DNA from: Gammaproteobacteria bacterium
Lineage (GTDB): Bacteria > Pseudomonadota > Gammaproteobacteria > SZUA-152
Length of the DNA: 37,032 nt
Reading direction: 5' to 3'
Assembly (NCBI GenBank): GCA_011051755.1
Contig: DRKN01000093.1
Location: forward strand, 1-37,032
In this document: positions 1-9,178 of the stretch, in pieces
How positions within the stretch are numbered: position 1 is the first letter of the stretch
Layout of the letters: each line of letters opens with the position of its first letter
Made by a program: the position numbers and the translations under genes
Notes under the pieces: generated by a model
Told to the model about the DNA's origin: nothing
The model's input: only the letters and a program-made list of their open reading frames with translations
Databases searched by the model: none

Positions 1-157
1 GATGTTAAGAAATAAACCTATTTAATCAAATGGTTACCAAAGGATCTTTAACTTTTAGCTGGCTTGCCATCAGTCTACCGATGGAATATATGCAAATGAC
101 TGGAAAAAAGAGAGAAGCACACTGAACTCGCCTAATCAGGCGCCATTCTCGCTAATT

Positions 158-338
158 CCTGAATCCGAGGGTTCAGGATGGCACATCGCACAGGCTCGTG
201 ATTCCACAGCGGTTCGAAAAATACCCGCTTATCCGCAGGATACACTTCGCTAACCGATGGGTGAAACTAAGGTTTTTTGATGCCACTGTGAAATCAATAT
301 CTTGCACTCTGTATCCACCCTGAATCCTCGGGTTCAGG
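158..338. repeat. Two copies of a 20-bp palindromic motif in an ORF-poor region
   Basis: CCTGAATCCGAGGGTTCAGG (158-177) and CCTGAATCCTCGGGTTCAGG (319-338), 18/20 identical. Confidence 0.65.
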
Positions 339-951
339 TAATTGAAATACAATGTTATTTTTATTAACTTAGCGCCAGCCGTCTATGCGGCTATCTCAAG
401 GGGTGCGGAAGGTCTGTTTGTGTGCGTTATCGTTTTCCCTCTGACAACGGACGATCCTCCAGGGGATGGGCCTGTTGCTTTTCTATCCCCGCAATTTCGA
501 GCAAAAAGCTGCGGTAATAGATTTTAGGTTCAGTCAGCTGACATTCAGTTTCGGCCTATAGACTAACGGATGGTGTCCGATAATAAGCAGGGATAGCTGA
601 TATACGATTTGCCGCCATACGTGATAGACGATGATTCTTAAGGAACCCTTGATCAAGTCATGAATGAAAATGTTGAGCCCAAAATACCCAACTCTGCGTT
701 GTCGGTAAACGCCTATTGCGGGTGGATTTGAATATTTTGAATTTCAATTCAGCTCAACCGGACTCAATTCAGAGGTTCTTCAACAGGTTATTAAAATGGC
801 TTCCTGTCTTCTCTAATCTACGAAAATCAATCGACGAAAAGCAAAGACTGGGTTGCCCTTGATCCTGCCGATACCGCCGTCTATCGGTACAGACCGCTGA
901 AACTACGGATGCGGGGGTCTGTTAAACAGCGAACCCAAGGTGCCCGCCGTG

Positions 952-1476
952 ATGTATTTTCGAAAATTGTTTTCAGCTATCCTTCTGATGACCTTCGGCA
1001 GTCCATTGCTGGCCCAGGACTGCGATCACAAGGCCTATGCAACAACGCCTTCCGATCAGTTCCGGGAGCATGGCAACGGTATCGTGACCGATACCAAGAC
1101 CAAACTGACCTGGATGCGCTGTAGCATCGGTATGCACTGGAAGGAAGAAACCTGCGCTGACATGCCGATTCATTATGAATGGAAGGATGCCGAGCGCTTG
1201 ATAAAGCGACTGAATAAAGACGGTGGTTATGCAGGCCATCGCGATTGGCGACTGCCGACCCTGAAGGAACTCGAGAGCATTGTTGAACATCGTTGCATCA
1301 ACCCGGTCATCAACCCTGAAATATTTCCTGCCACACCACCAACCGGGTTTTGGTCTTCCACCCGGGACAAAGACCATGAAAAAGGTGTCTGGTTGGTGTA
1401 CTTTTTGCATGGCAAGAGCTACATGGGCAACGCACGGCAGGCATGGAAGTTGCGCCTGGTGCGTGATGCACATTAG
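952..1476 (+). CDS. Secreted DUF1566 (Lcl C-terminal-like) domain protein
   Basis: ORF 940-1476; ATG at 952 after a GTG at 940; signal peptide MYFRKLFSAILLMTFGSPLLAQ; DUF1566 hallmarks TKLTWMRC, HRDWRLPTLKELESIVEHR, FWSSTRD. Confidence 0.8.
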   Translation: MYFRKLFSAILLMTFGSPLLAQDCDHKAYATTPSDQFREHGNGIVTDTKTKLTWMRCSIGMHWKEETCADMPIHYEWKDAERLIKRLNKDGGYAGHRDWRLPTLKELESIVEHRCINPVINPEIFPATPPTGFWSSTRDKDHEKGVWLVYFLHGKSYMGNARQAWKLRLVRDAH

Positions 1477-1581
1477 GTTTTACTGGATTTTCCAGCAATT
1501 CCGCGTGGACACACAAAACGTGCCCACCCTACATGTCTATTGGCAAGACGCCCTATTTAATTAACTAATTTAGAGTTGCTA

Positions 1582-2469
1582 ATGAGTTTTGAAAATCGCC
1601 AGCGGGTTGCTTCCTGCATCGAAGATATCGGCACGGATATCAATCAGGTTTCACAAATTTTCTATCGCCATTTGCTGCAAGACACTCCTGCGCTGAGCCG
1701 GATATTCTCAGGCAATACGGCCACCTTGAACCGCAAGTTTTTCAATATGCTGGCGGCGCTGAAAAATGTGAAGCATCTGGAAAAGATCGAGGCCTCGATT
1801 CACCAGCTGGGTGAGCGCCACGGGCAGCAATACGCTGTTCTCAGTGAGCATTTTGCGCCAACGAAAAAGGCGTTGATGGCGGCGCTTGAGGAGCACCTCG
1901 GTGATGGGTTTACGGCCGAGCTGCGACAGGCCTGGGATGAGGTCTTCGATGCGGTTGCTGATCTGATGAAGCCGGCAATTTCTCATACCCGACGCATAGA
2001 TGATGATTCACAGGCACTGAGCGGTTACGACGGTGATCTTCTACAGACCATCGGCGGTGAGGACGTGGTGCTGCGTATTCATCAGCGTTTTTACGACACC
2101 ATCTTCGATGAGCCCTGGCTGGGAAAGTTCTTTCGCGGTAAGCACGAAACGACGCTGGCGCGTAAACAGACCGAGTTCATGGTGGCGGCCTTTGGCGGCG
2201 AAAACCGCTATCGCGGTGATACACCGGCCTTTGTACATATGCACATGTTGATTACTCAGGAGCAACTGGAGGCCCGGGAAGCGATTCTGCGTAACGCTAT
2301 TCGTGACGAGGGCCTGAGTGAAGAGATCGTCGAGCGCTGGATCAAGGTCGATCGCGGCTTCTGGTCAGGGCTGGTCAAGGCATCGGAAGAGGAGTGCGTA
2401 TTGAAGTGCTTTGGTCAATATCCAGTGGTGGCGAAAAAACCGGATGGCTATGTCCCTCCATCGAGCTAG
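1582..2469 (+). CDS. Two-domain globin: N-terminal flavohemoglobin/single-domain-like globin plus C-terminal truncated-hemoglobin-like domain
   Basis: ORF 1576-2469, ATG at 1582. N-half has IHQLGERHGQQYAVLSEHF...MAALEEHLGDGFTAELRQAWDEVFDAVADLM (bacterial globin F-H helix pattern). C-half has IGGEDVVLRIHQRFYDTIFDEPWLGKFF...GGENRYRGDTPAFVHMHMLITQEQLEAREAIL (truncated globin pattern). Confidence 0.75.
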   Translation: MSFENRQRVASCIEDIGTDINQVSQIFYRHLLQDTPALSRIFSGNTATLNRKFFNMLAALKNVKHLEKIEASIHQLGERHGQQYAVLSEHFAPTKKALMAALEEHLGDGFTAELRQAWDEVFDAVADLMKPAISHTRRIDDDSQALSGYDGDLLQTIGGEDVVLRIHQRFYDTIFDEPWLGKFFRGKHETTLARKQTEFMVAAFGGENRYRGDTPAFVHMHMLITQEQLEAREAILRNAIRDEGLSEEIVERWIKVDRGFWSGLVKASEEECVLKCFGQYPVVAKKPDGYVPPSS

Positions 2470-2736
2470 CGACGAGTGAGGCCAAGAACAATCCCCATGG
2501 GCCGATAAACGATCCGCCCTGAAGGCTGCTTGTCGATGTGGTGGATTTTTCGAGCCGTATCGTCCGCGAGCTGCGACCTGTCTGTTTGCTGATGTCCAGG
2601 CTTTCAGGCTGTAAGTTCCCTTTAATAGCCGGTGATTGTTGGACTTTGCAGCGTCACAATTTGACATGGCTGAGGGATGTGGGCAAGGTGACGCCTTCTT
2701 TCTGTCACCCTCTTTCTCCATTGGATTGCGCACTGC

Positions 2737-3987
2737 ATGTTTAGGCCGCTGGAACTCTATATTGGCTTGCGCTACCTGCGCGCCAAACGCCGCAATCAGT
2801 TCATCTCTTTTATTTCCATGACCTCCATGTTGGGGATCGTGCTCGGCGTGACGGCGCTGATCACCGTGCTGTCGGTGATGAACGGCTTCGAAAAAGAGGT
2901 GCGTGAGCGCATTCTCGGCATGGCCTCGCATATCACCATTTCGGGTTACAACGGGCCACTGCAGGACTGGCAGACGCTGGATGAAAGGGTGCGTAAGCAG
3001 GAACCCCGTGTCATCGGTGCCGCGCCCTACATCCGCAAGGAGGCGATGTTTAACGCCGGGCGTGCGGTCACCGGTGCGCTGGTGCGTGGCATCCTGCCGG
3101 AACTCGATCCCGAGGTGTCGGATGTCTGGGAACACATGTTGGCAGGCGAACTGGCTGACCTGCGGCCCGGCGAGTTCAATATTATCCTCGGTCGTGGTCT
3201 GGCGCGCAGCCTCGGCGTCATGCCTGGTGACAAGGTAACCATGATAACGCCGCAGGCCAGCAGCACGCCAGCGGGCATCCTGCCTCGAATGAAGCGCTTT
3301 ATGGTCACCGGTATCTTTGAGGTGGGCATGCATGAATACGACAGCGCCCTCGCGCTGATCCACATCGACGATGCGGCCAAGCTGTTTCGTACCCGGGGTG
3401 GCGTCACCGGCCTGCGCCTGAAGCTGGACGACCTGTATCAAGCCATGCCGGTACGCGCCCGGCTGGCCCAGGCACTGCCCAGTGGCTACTGGGTCAGCGA
3501 CTGGACCCAGCGTCACGCCAACCTGTTTCGTGCGGTAAAAATCGAAAAGACCATGATGTTTTTGATCCTGTCGCTGATTATTGCCGTGGCAGCCTTCAAC
3601 ATTGTTTCCACCCTGGTGATGGTGGTTACGGACAAGCAGGCGGACATTGCCATCCTGCGCACCCTGGGCAGCACCCCGGCCTCTATCACGCTGATTTTTG
3701 TCATTCAGGGCACGGTGATCGGCTTGGTCGGGGTACTGCTGGGCGCTGTCGGCGGCATCAGCTTGGCGCTCAATATCGATAACGTGGTGGCTTGGCTGGA
3801 AGGCGCGCTGGGCATGCAGTTCATGCCTGCTGATGTGTACTACATCAGCACCTTCCCCTCCGAGTTGCACTGGGATGATGTAAGCAAGATCGTCGCCATC
3901 TCTTTCGGTCTCAGTGTGTTGGCGACCCTGTATCCGGCCTGGCGTGCGTCACGCACGCAGCCGGCGGAGGCCCTGCGCTATGAATGA
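2737..3987 (+). CDS. lolC: Lipoprotein-releasing ABC transporter permease (LolC/LolE/LolF family)
   Basis: 416 aa; N-terminal [57 protein letters not shown] and C-terminal [19 protein letters not shown] are Lol permease hallmarks. Confidence 0.93.
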   Translation: MFRPLELYIGLRYLRAKRRNQFISFISMTSMLGIVLGVTALITVLSVMNGFEKEVRERILGMASHITISGYNGPLQDWQTLDERVRKQEPRVIGAAPYIRKEAMFNAGRAVTGALVRGILPELDPEVSDVWEHMLAGELADLRPGEFNIILGRGLARSLGVMPGDKVTMITPQASSTPAGILPRMKRFMVTGIFEVGMHEYDSALALIHIDDAAKLFRTRGGVTGLRLKLDDLYQAMPVRARLAQALPSGYWVSDWTQRHANLFRAVKIEKTMMFLILSLIIAVAAFNIVSTLVMVVTDKQADIAILRTLGSTPASITLIFVIQGTVIGLVGVLLGAVGGISLALNIDNVVAWLEGALGMQFMPADVYYISTFPSELHWDDVSKIVAISFGLSVLATLYPAWRASRTQPAEALRYE

Positions 3988-4663
3988 CACGGCAGTGCTG
4001 GAATGTCACGATCTGGCCAAGCGTTTCAGCGAGGGTGGGTTGGAAGTGGAGGTGTTGCGCAGTGTCAGCCTGTGCGTGCAGCGCGGCGAAAAGGTCGCTA
4101 TTGTCGGCAGCTCCGGCTCCGGCAAGTCCACCTTGTTGCACCTGCTGGGCGGACTGGACAGGCCCAGCGGTGGAGATATCTTCATTGCTGGTGAAAATCT
4201 GTCGCGGCTCGGTGAGGCGGCGCGCGGCCGCCTGCGTAATCGTATGCTGGGTTTCGTCTACCAGTTTCACCACCTGCTGCCGGAATTCACTGCGCTGGAG
4301 AATGTCGCCATGCCGTTGTTGATCCGCGGTGACAGTGTCGCTTTTGCGCGCGAACAGGCGGCGGGACTGCTGGACAGGGTAGGCCTGGGGCCACGCTTGC
4401 GTCATAAACCCGGCGAGTTGTCCGGCGGCGAGCGCCAGCGTACCGCGATTGCCCGCGCCCTGATCAGCAAACCCCTGTGCGTGCTGGCCGACGAACCCAC
4501 GGGCAATCTGGACACCCACACTGCGGCACAGGTGTTCGACCTGATGCTGCAACTCAACGATGACATGGGCACCGGCATCATCATGGTGAGCCATGATCTG
4601 CAATTGGCGCGACGCATGGATACGGTGCTGACGCTGAGGGAAGGGCGGCTGGTCAGGGAGTAA
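3980..4663 (+). CDS. lolD: Lipoprotein-releasing ABC transporter ATP-binding protein LolD
   Basis: Start ATG 3980 ([16 protein letters not shown]) overlaps the permease stop; Walker [10 protein letters not shown], signature LSGGERQR, Walker [13 protein letters not shown]. Confidence 0.95.
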   Translation: MNDTAVLECHDLAKRFSEGGLEVEVLRSVSLCVQRGEKVAIVGSSGSGKSTLLHLLGGLDRPSGGDIFIAGENLSRLGEAARGRLRNRMLGFVYQFHHLLPEFTALENVAMPLLIRGDSVAFAREQAAGLLDRVGLGPRLRHKPGELSGGERQRTAIARALISKPLCVLADEPTGNLDTHTAAQVFDLMLQLNDDMGTGIIMVSHDLQLARRMDTVLTLREGRLVRE

Positions 4664-4695
4664 TGGTTCGGCGGAAGCCAGCCCGGTTACGGCGT

Positions 4696-5265
4696 TTATT
4701 CCTTTTCGACCTCTGCCTGAAAGGCATCTGCAACGGCCTTGCGACGGGCTGCACGGCGTCGCTGGCAGCGGTGATTCCAGCTGCGCTGCACCAGCCGCCG
4801 CCAGATAATCTGGATGGTGACATAGCCCACTGCGGCGCTGATGGTGCCACAGATAAGACTGCCCAGAAACAGCGGCTTCCAGATCAGTGACAGTTCCCGG
4901 GCGACCCATTCGGCGGTAAATTCGAACTCAACCCCCAGTGCCGGCGTGCCGAGCACCCAGGTGCCCACCAGATAGGAAAAATAAAAGATGGGCGGTATGG
5001 TAATGGGGTTGCTGATCCATACCAGGGTGACGGAAATGGGCAGGTTGACGCGGACGAGGATGGCGCCGATGGCGGCCAGCAACATCTGCAACGGCACCGG
5101 CCAGAAGGCGAAGAACAGGCCAACGGCGAAGGCGCCGGAAACGGAACGGCGATTCAGGTGCAGGATATTGGGGTCGTGCAGCAAAGGACCCAGGCAGCGC
5201 AGACACTTGTGATTACGGATTTTTTGCGGATCCGGCAGGTAGCGTTTGATGATGTGTCTGGGCAT
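4696..5265 (-). CDS. DUF2062 domain-containing membrane protein
   Basis: Sequence SVSGAFAVGLFFAFWPVPLQMLLAAIGAILVRVNLPISVTLVWISNPITIPPIFYFSYLVG is typical of DUF2062. Confidence 0.88.
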   Translation of the reverse strand: MPRHIIKRYLPDPQKIRNHKCLRCLGPLLHDPNILHLNRRSVSGAFAVGLFFAFWPVPLQMLLAAIGAILVRVNLPISVTLVWISNPITIPPIFYFSYLVGTWVLGTPALGVEFEFTAEWVARELSLIWKPLFLGSLICGTISAAVGYVTIQIIWRRLVQRSWNHRCQRRRAARRKAVADAFQAEVEKE

Positions 5266-5446
5266 TGAAGCTCGGGGATGCCTGGTTGGGGTATGGATTA
5301 TAGCGTCACATTATTATCCATCTTTTAGGGCGAGTACTCCACCAGGGTAATCAAGGTACTATTCACGGAGTTAGGTCACATCACTTTCAGTTTCTGCTCC
5401 GTCCTGAAAGCACGGATTCAGAAAATGATCAGGGAGGCATAGGGAC

Positions 5447-7813
5447 ATGCGCGCCGCGGCGCTGGGTTTTCTGGCTGGAACGTGGATGTTGCAGCAGTTG
5501 GCCAGTCTGCCGGATCGGCATTGGCCGTTGTTGCTGCCCGCCATCGTGCTGTTTCTCTGGCTGACGCCGATGGCACGGTTCACGCTGGTGCGCGTGGCCG
5601 GGTTTGTCCTATCGGGTTTTCTCTGGGCCGTTGCTGTGGGGCATTCCATGTCCGCCGGTGGATTGAATCCTGTGCTGGAGGGGCGGGATGTGCTGGTAGA
5701 AGGGGCGATCGTCTCCCTGCCAGACTCGCTCGGACATCACAGCCGCTTTCAGTTTCAAGCCGAGCGACTGTGGCTCGCTGATGGATCCTTTCGTGCAACA
5801 GATCGTTCAACGGAAAGCCTTCCCGGTAAACTCCTTCTGAACTGGTACCGTGATGCGCCGCCCCTGCGAGTGGGTGAGCGCTGGCGCTTGCGGCTGCGTC
5901 TCAAACAGCCCAATGGTTTCATGAATCCCGGTGGTTTTGATTACGAGGGTTGGCTGTTTGGCCAGGGTGTCCGTGCCAAGGGCTATGTGCGCAAGGCACA
6001 GGCCGATGACGAAAACCAGCGTCTGCAGGCGGCCTCCGGCCACGTCGTTGACCGCCTGCGCCAGACGTTGCGTGATGGTATTCGCAGCACACTCGCCGGG
6101 CATCCGCAGACCGGGCTGGTGACGGCGCTGGCGGTGGGGGACCGCTCGGCCATCGAGGATGCGCAATGGGACATGTTGATCCGTACCGGCACCAATCACC
6201 TGCTGGCCATCTCCGGCCTGCATGTAGGGCTGGTGTCAGGGATGGTTTTTTTCCTCATGCGCTGGCTGTGGAGCCGCTCCGCCCGTGCCAGCCTGTGCTG
6301 GCCCGCGCCCAAGGCCGGGGCGATGGCGGCCCTGCTGGCGGCGACCATTTACGCCGCGCTGGCCGGTTTCGCCGTGCCCACCCAGCGTGCGCTGGCGATG
6401 GTGGCGGTGGTGATGCTGGCGCTGATCCTGCAACGCCAGACCCGTCCTTCGTCACTGTTGGCGCTGGCCCTGCTGGTGGTGCTGGTGATCGATCCGCTGG
6501 CAGTGTTGGCGCCGGGTTTCTGGCTCTCTTTTGCCGCCGTGGCGGCGATCCTGCTCGGCATGTCGGGCAGGATCGGCGCCACGCGCGGCTGGCGCAGTTG
6601 GGGGCGGGTGCAGTGGGTGGTGACCTTGGGTCTGTTGCCGTTGCTGATCCTGTTGTTTCAGCGCGCCTCGTTGGTGGCGCCGCTGGCCAATCTGCTGGCG
6701 GTGCCCTGGGTGAGTCTGCTCACGGTGCCGCTGACCCTGCTGGGGAGCCTGTTGTGGCTGCTGTTTCCCACCCTGGGTGGCTGGTTGCTGAGTGCCGCGG
6801 CGTGGAGCCTGTCGGCCCTGTGGTGGGTGTTGGAGTGGCCGGGGGCGTGGTCTCTGGCGCAGTGGACACAATCGGCGCCACCGGCGTGGGCGGTGGCCAG
6901 TGGGCTGGTCGGGGTGATATTGCTGATTTTTCCTCGCGGTTTTCCGGCCCGTTGGCTGGGCTGGGTATGGCTGTTGCCCTTGCTGGTCGTGCGGCCCCCG
7001 ATGCCAGCACCCGGTGAGGCCGAATTCACCTTGTTGGACGTGGGCCAGGGGCTGGCGGCGGTGGTGCACACCCATAGTCATGTATTGGTGTTCGACACGG
7101 GGCCGCGCTTTCCCAGCGGTTTCAATACCGGCGAGGCGGTGGTCGCCCCTTTTTTGCGCCAGCGGGGGCTGACGGAGCTGGATCTGCTCATCGTCAGCCA
7201 CGGTGACAACGATCACATCGGTGGTGCGCTGCCGCTGGCTGCCGAACTGCCGCCAGCACAGGTCTTGAGCAGCGTGCCGCAGCGGTTGGCGGAGCTGGGG
7301 GCCGAACCCTGCCTTGGCGGTATGCGTTGGGAGTGGGATGGGGTTGGCTTTGAGTTGCTGCACCCGCGGGCGGATTACGTTGGTGGTGGCCGACAAGGCA
7401 ATAACCGCTCCTGTGTGCTGCGCGTGACGACCACCGGTGGCAGTGTGCTGATACCCGGTGATATCGAGTTACCGGCCGAAACACATCTGCTGGCAAGTCA
7501 GTCCGACGGATTGGCCGCCGACATACTGGTGGTGCCGCATCATGGCAGCCGAACCTCGTCCAGTGAGGCCTTTATCGATGCCGTGGCGCCACAGTTCGCC
7601 CTGTTTCCGGTGGGTTATCGTAACCGCTATGGCTTCCCCAAGGCCGATATTGCCGAGCGTTACCGGCAGCGGGGTATCCGCCTGCTCGACAGCGCCCGTC
7701 ACGGGGCGATCCGTTTTCGGCTCGGCGGCACAGAGGGGCTGCATTGGGTGGATACCTGGCGGCAATCCGCACGGCGCTATTGGCATCGCTTGCCGGACGA
7801 ATCCGGCGGGTAG
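5447..7813 (+). CDS. comEC: DNA internalization-related competence protein ComEC/Rec2
   Basis: 788 aa; DUF4131-like N-terminus, competence domain (NHLLAISGLHVGLVSGM), C-terminal metallo-beta-lactamase domain (LLDVGQGLAAVV, VSHGDNDHIGG, VPHHGSRTSS). Confidence 0.95.
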   Translation: MRAAALGFLAGTWMLQQLASLPDRHWPLLLPAIVLFLWLTPMARFTLVRVAGFVLSGFLWAVAVGHSMSAGGLNPVLEGRDVLVEGAIVSLPDSLGHHSRFQFQAERLWLADGSFRATDRSTESLPGKLLLNWYRDAPPLRVGERWRLRLRLKQPNGFMNPGGFDYEGWLFGQGVRAKGYVRKAQADDENQRLQAASGHVVDRLRQTLRDGIRSTLAGHPQTGLVTALAVGDRSAIEDAQWDMLIRTGTNHLLAISGLHVGLVSGMVFFLMRWLWSRSARASLCWPAPKAGAMAALLAATIYAALAGFAVPTQRALAMVAVVMLALILQRQTRPSSLLALALLVVLVIDPLAVLAPGFWLSFAAVAAILLGMSGRIGATRGWRSWGRVQWVVTLGLLPLLILLFQRASLVAPLANLLAVPWVSLLTVPLTLLGSLLWLLFPTLGGWLLSAAAWSLSALWWVLEWPGAWSLAQWTQSAPPAWAVASGLVGVILLIFPRGFPARWLGWVWLLPLLVVRPPMPAPGEAEFTLLDVGQGLAAVVHTHSHVLVFDTGPRFPSGFNTGEAVVAPFLRQRGLTELDLLIVSHGDNDHIGGALPLAAELPPAQVLSSVPQRLAELGAEPCLGGMRWEWDGVGFELLHPRADYVGGGRQGNNRSCVLRVTTTGGSVLIPGDIELPAETHLLASQSDGLAADILVVPHHGSRTSSSEAFIDAVAPQFALFPVGYRNRYGFPKADIAERYRQRGIRLLDSARHGAIRFRLGGTEGLHWVDTWRQSARRYWHRLPDESGG

Positions 7814-7848
7814 CACTTTACCTTATCTGTGGCAAACACAAGTATGTG

Positions 7849-7950
7849 GTAGGAGCGGGCCATGCCCGCGAAAAGCAACGGCTCCCACAATATCCGGATC
7901 CTATACCTCTGTGCAAAAGCAAGGCTATCGCGGGCATGGCCCGCTCCTTG
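7849..7950. repeat. REP/BIME-like inverted pair (copy 1)
   Basis: GTAGGAGCGGGCCATGCCCGCGA (7849-7871) and its inverse TCGCGGGCATGGCCCGCTCC (7928-7947), between comEC and exbB. Confidence 0.85.
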
Positions 7951-7997
7951 TCCAATCGATTTTTCTGCAAACCGTGCATAAACCAAAGTGATGTGTT

Positions 7998-8014
7998 GGT
8001 GGGCGCCGCCCACC
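7998..8014. repeat. GGTGGGC-family palindrome
   Basis: GGTGGGCGCCGCCCACC, a near-perfect palindrome in the comEC-exbB gap. Confidence 0.7.
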
Positions 8015-8116
8015 TGACGATGGCGAAATGAAAGCATGACGCGGTGCAAGGAATCTTCCGGCTAAACGGCGTCTCTGTTACAGTAACCCCCAATCTGAAA
8101 GCGAGGGAAATTCAAC

Positions 8117-8749
8117 GTGTTCGAGATCGTGCAATCCGGTGGCTGGCTGATGCTGCCGATCATTCTCTGTTCCATTATCGCCCTGGCGATCATTGGTGAA
8201 CGACTGTGGTCACTGCAGCGCAAGCGCATCACCCCCAAACACCTGGTGGCGCAGATTTGGCACCTGCATGCCAAGGGTCAGTTGACCCCGGAGCAGATCG
8301 AAACCGTGCGTAAGGGGTCGCCACTGGGGCGTATTCTCGCTGCGGGCCTGGCGAACATGAAACATGATCGCGAGGTGATGAAGGAAAGCATCGAGGAAAC
8401 CGGTCGCCACGTGGTGCACGAACTGGAACGCTACCTGAACTCCCTTGGCACCGTCGCCGCCATTACGCCGCTGCTGGGCCTGCTGGGCACCGTCATCGGC
8501 ATGATCAAGGTTTTCAGCGTGATTACCTCGCAGGGCGTGGGCAATCCGGCGGTGCTGGCCGGTGGTATCTCCGAGGCATTGATCACCACCGCGGCGGGGC
8601 TTTCCGTGGCGATTCCCAGCCTGATGTTTTATCGCTATTTCCGCGGCCTCATCGATGGTCTGGTGGTGTTCATGGAGCAGGAGGCCATCAAACTGGTCGA
8701 GGTGATCCACGGTGAACGTGAGAGTGATGCCGGGGATGCCGCGCCGTGA
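8117..8749 (+). CDS. exbB: MotA/TolQ/ExbB proton channel family protein
   Basis: GTG start with GAGGGA upstream; TVAAITPLLGLLGTVIGMIKVF and ITTAAGLSVAIPSLMFYRYF motifs; followed by an ExbD homologue. Confidence 0.92.
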   Translation: MFEIVQSGGWLMLPIILCSIIALAIIGERLWSLQRKRITPKHLVAQIWHLHAKGQLTPEQIETVRKGSPLGRILAAGLANMKHDREVMKESIEETGRHVVHELERYLNSLGTVAAITPLLGLLGTVIGMIKVFSVITSQGVGNPAVLAGGISEALITTAAGLSVAIPSLMFYRYFRGLIDGLVVFMEQEAIKLVEVIHGERESDAGDAAP

Positions 8750-9165
8750 ATATCGGTTCTGGCCGCAAGGAAGAACTGGATGTCAACATTACGCCACTGA
8801 TCGACGTGGTGTTCCTGCTGCTGATCTTCTTCATGGTCTCCACCACGTTTGAGCGTGAATCCGAAATCGAGATCGTGCTGCCGCAGGCGGCTGCCAACGT
8901 GGCGCCCGCGGATGATTTTTCCCTGGAAGTGATCGTCGATGCCGAGGGCACTTTTTACGTCAACGGCAAGCGGGTCATCAATACCAAGATCGAGACGCTG
9001 AAGAAGGCCATGCAGGAAATGGCGGGTGAACGCAAGGATCCGCCGATCATTCTCAGCGCCGATGCGCAGACCCCCCACCAGGCTGTGATCACGGTCATGG
9101 ATGCGGCGCGTCAACTGGGCTTTGTGCATCTCAATTTCGCTACCGTCAAATCCAACGAAGAATAG
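8746..9165 (+). CDS. exbD: Biopolymer transport protein ExbD/TolR
   Basis: ELDVNITPLIDVVFLLLIFFMVSTTF TM/Asp motif; overlaps the exbB stop. Confidence 0.93.
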   Translation: MNIGSGRKEELDVNITPLIDVVFLLLIFFMVSTTFERESEIEIVLPQAAANVAPADDFSLEVIVDAEGTFYVNGKRVINTKIETLKKAMQEMAGERKDPPIILSADAQTPHQAVITVMDAARQLGFVHLNFATVKSNEE

Positions 9166-9178
9166 CGGTTTCCGCATC

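Noticed and set aside
342-527. 61-aa ORF in the left non-coding region
   Set aside because: No RBS or family resemblance; composition not convincing.
2365-3870. 501-aa minus-strand ORF
   Set aside because: Fully antisense to the well-supported lolC permease; His/Gln/Arg-rich composition typical of a shadow ORF in GC-rich DNA.
3911-4909. 332-aa minus-strand ORF
   Set aside because: Antisense to lolD with no recognisable motifs.
6166-7396. Long alternative-frame ORFs 6166-7017 (+) and 6452-7396 (-)
   Set aside because: Overlap intact comEC; low-complexity Gly/Ala- or Gln/Pro/Arg-rich translations.
7849-7950. Inverted repeats as CRISPR units
   Set aside because: Only one inverted pair with no regularly spaced direct repeats; fits REP/BIME better.
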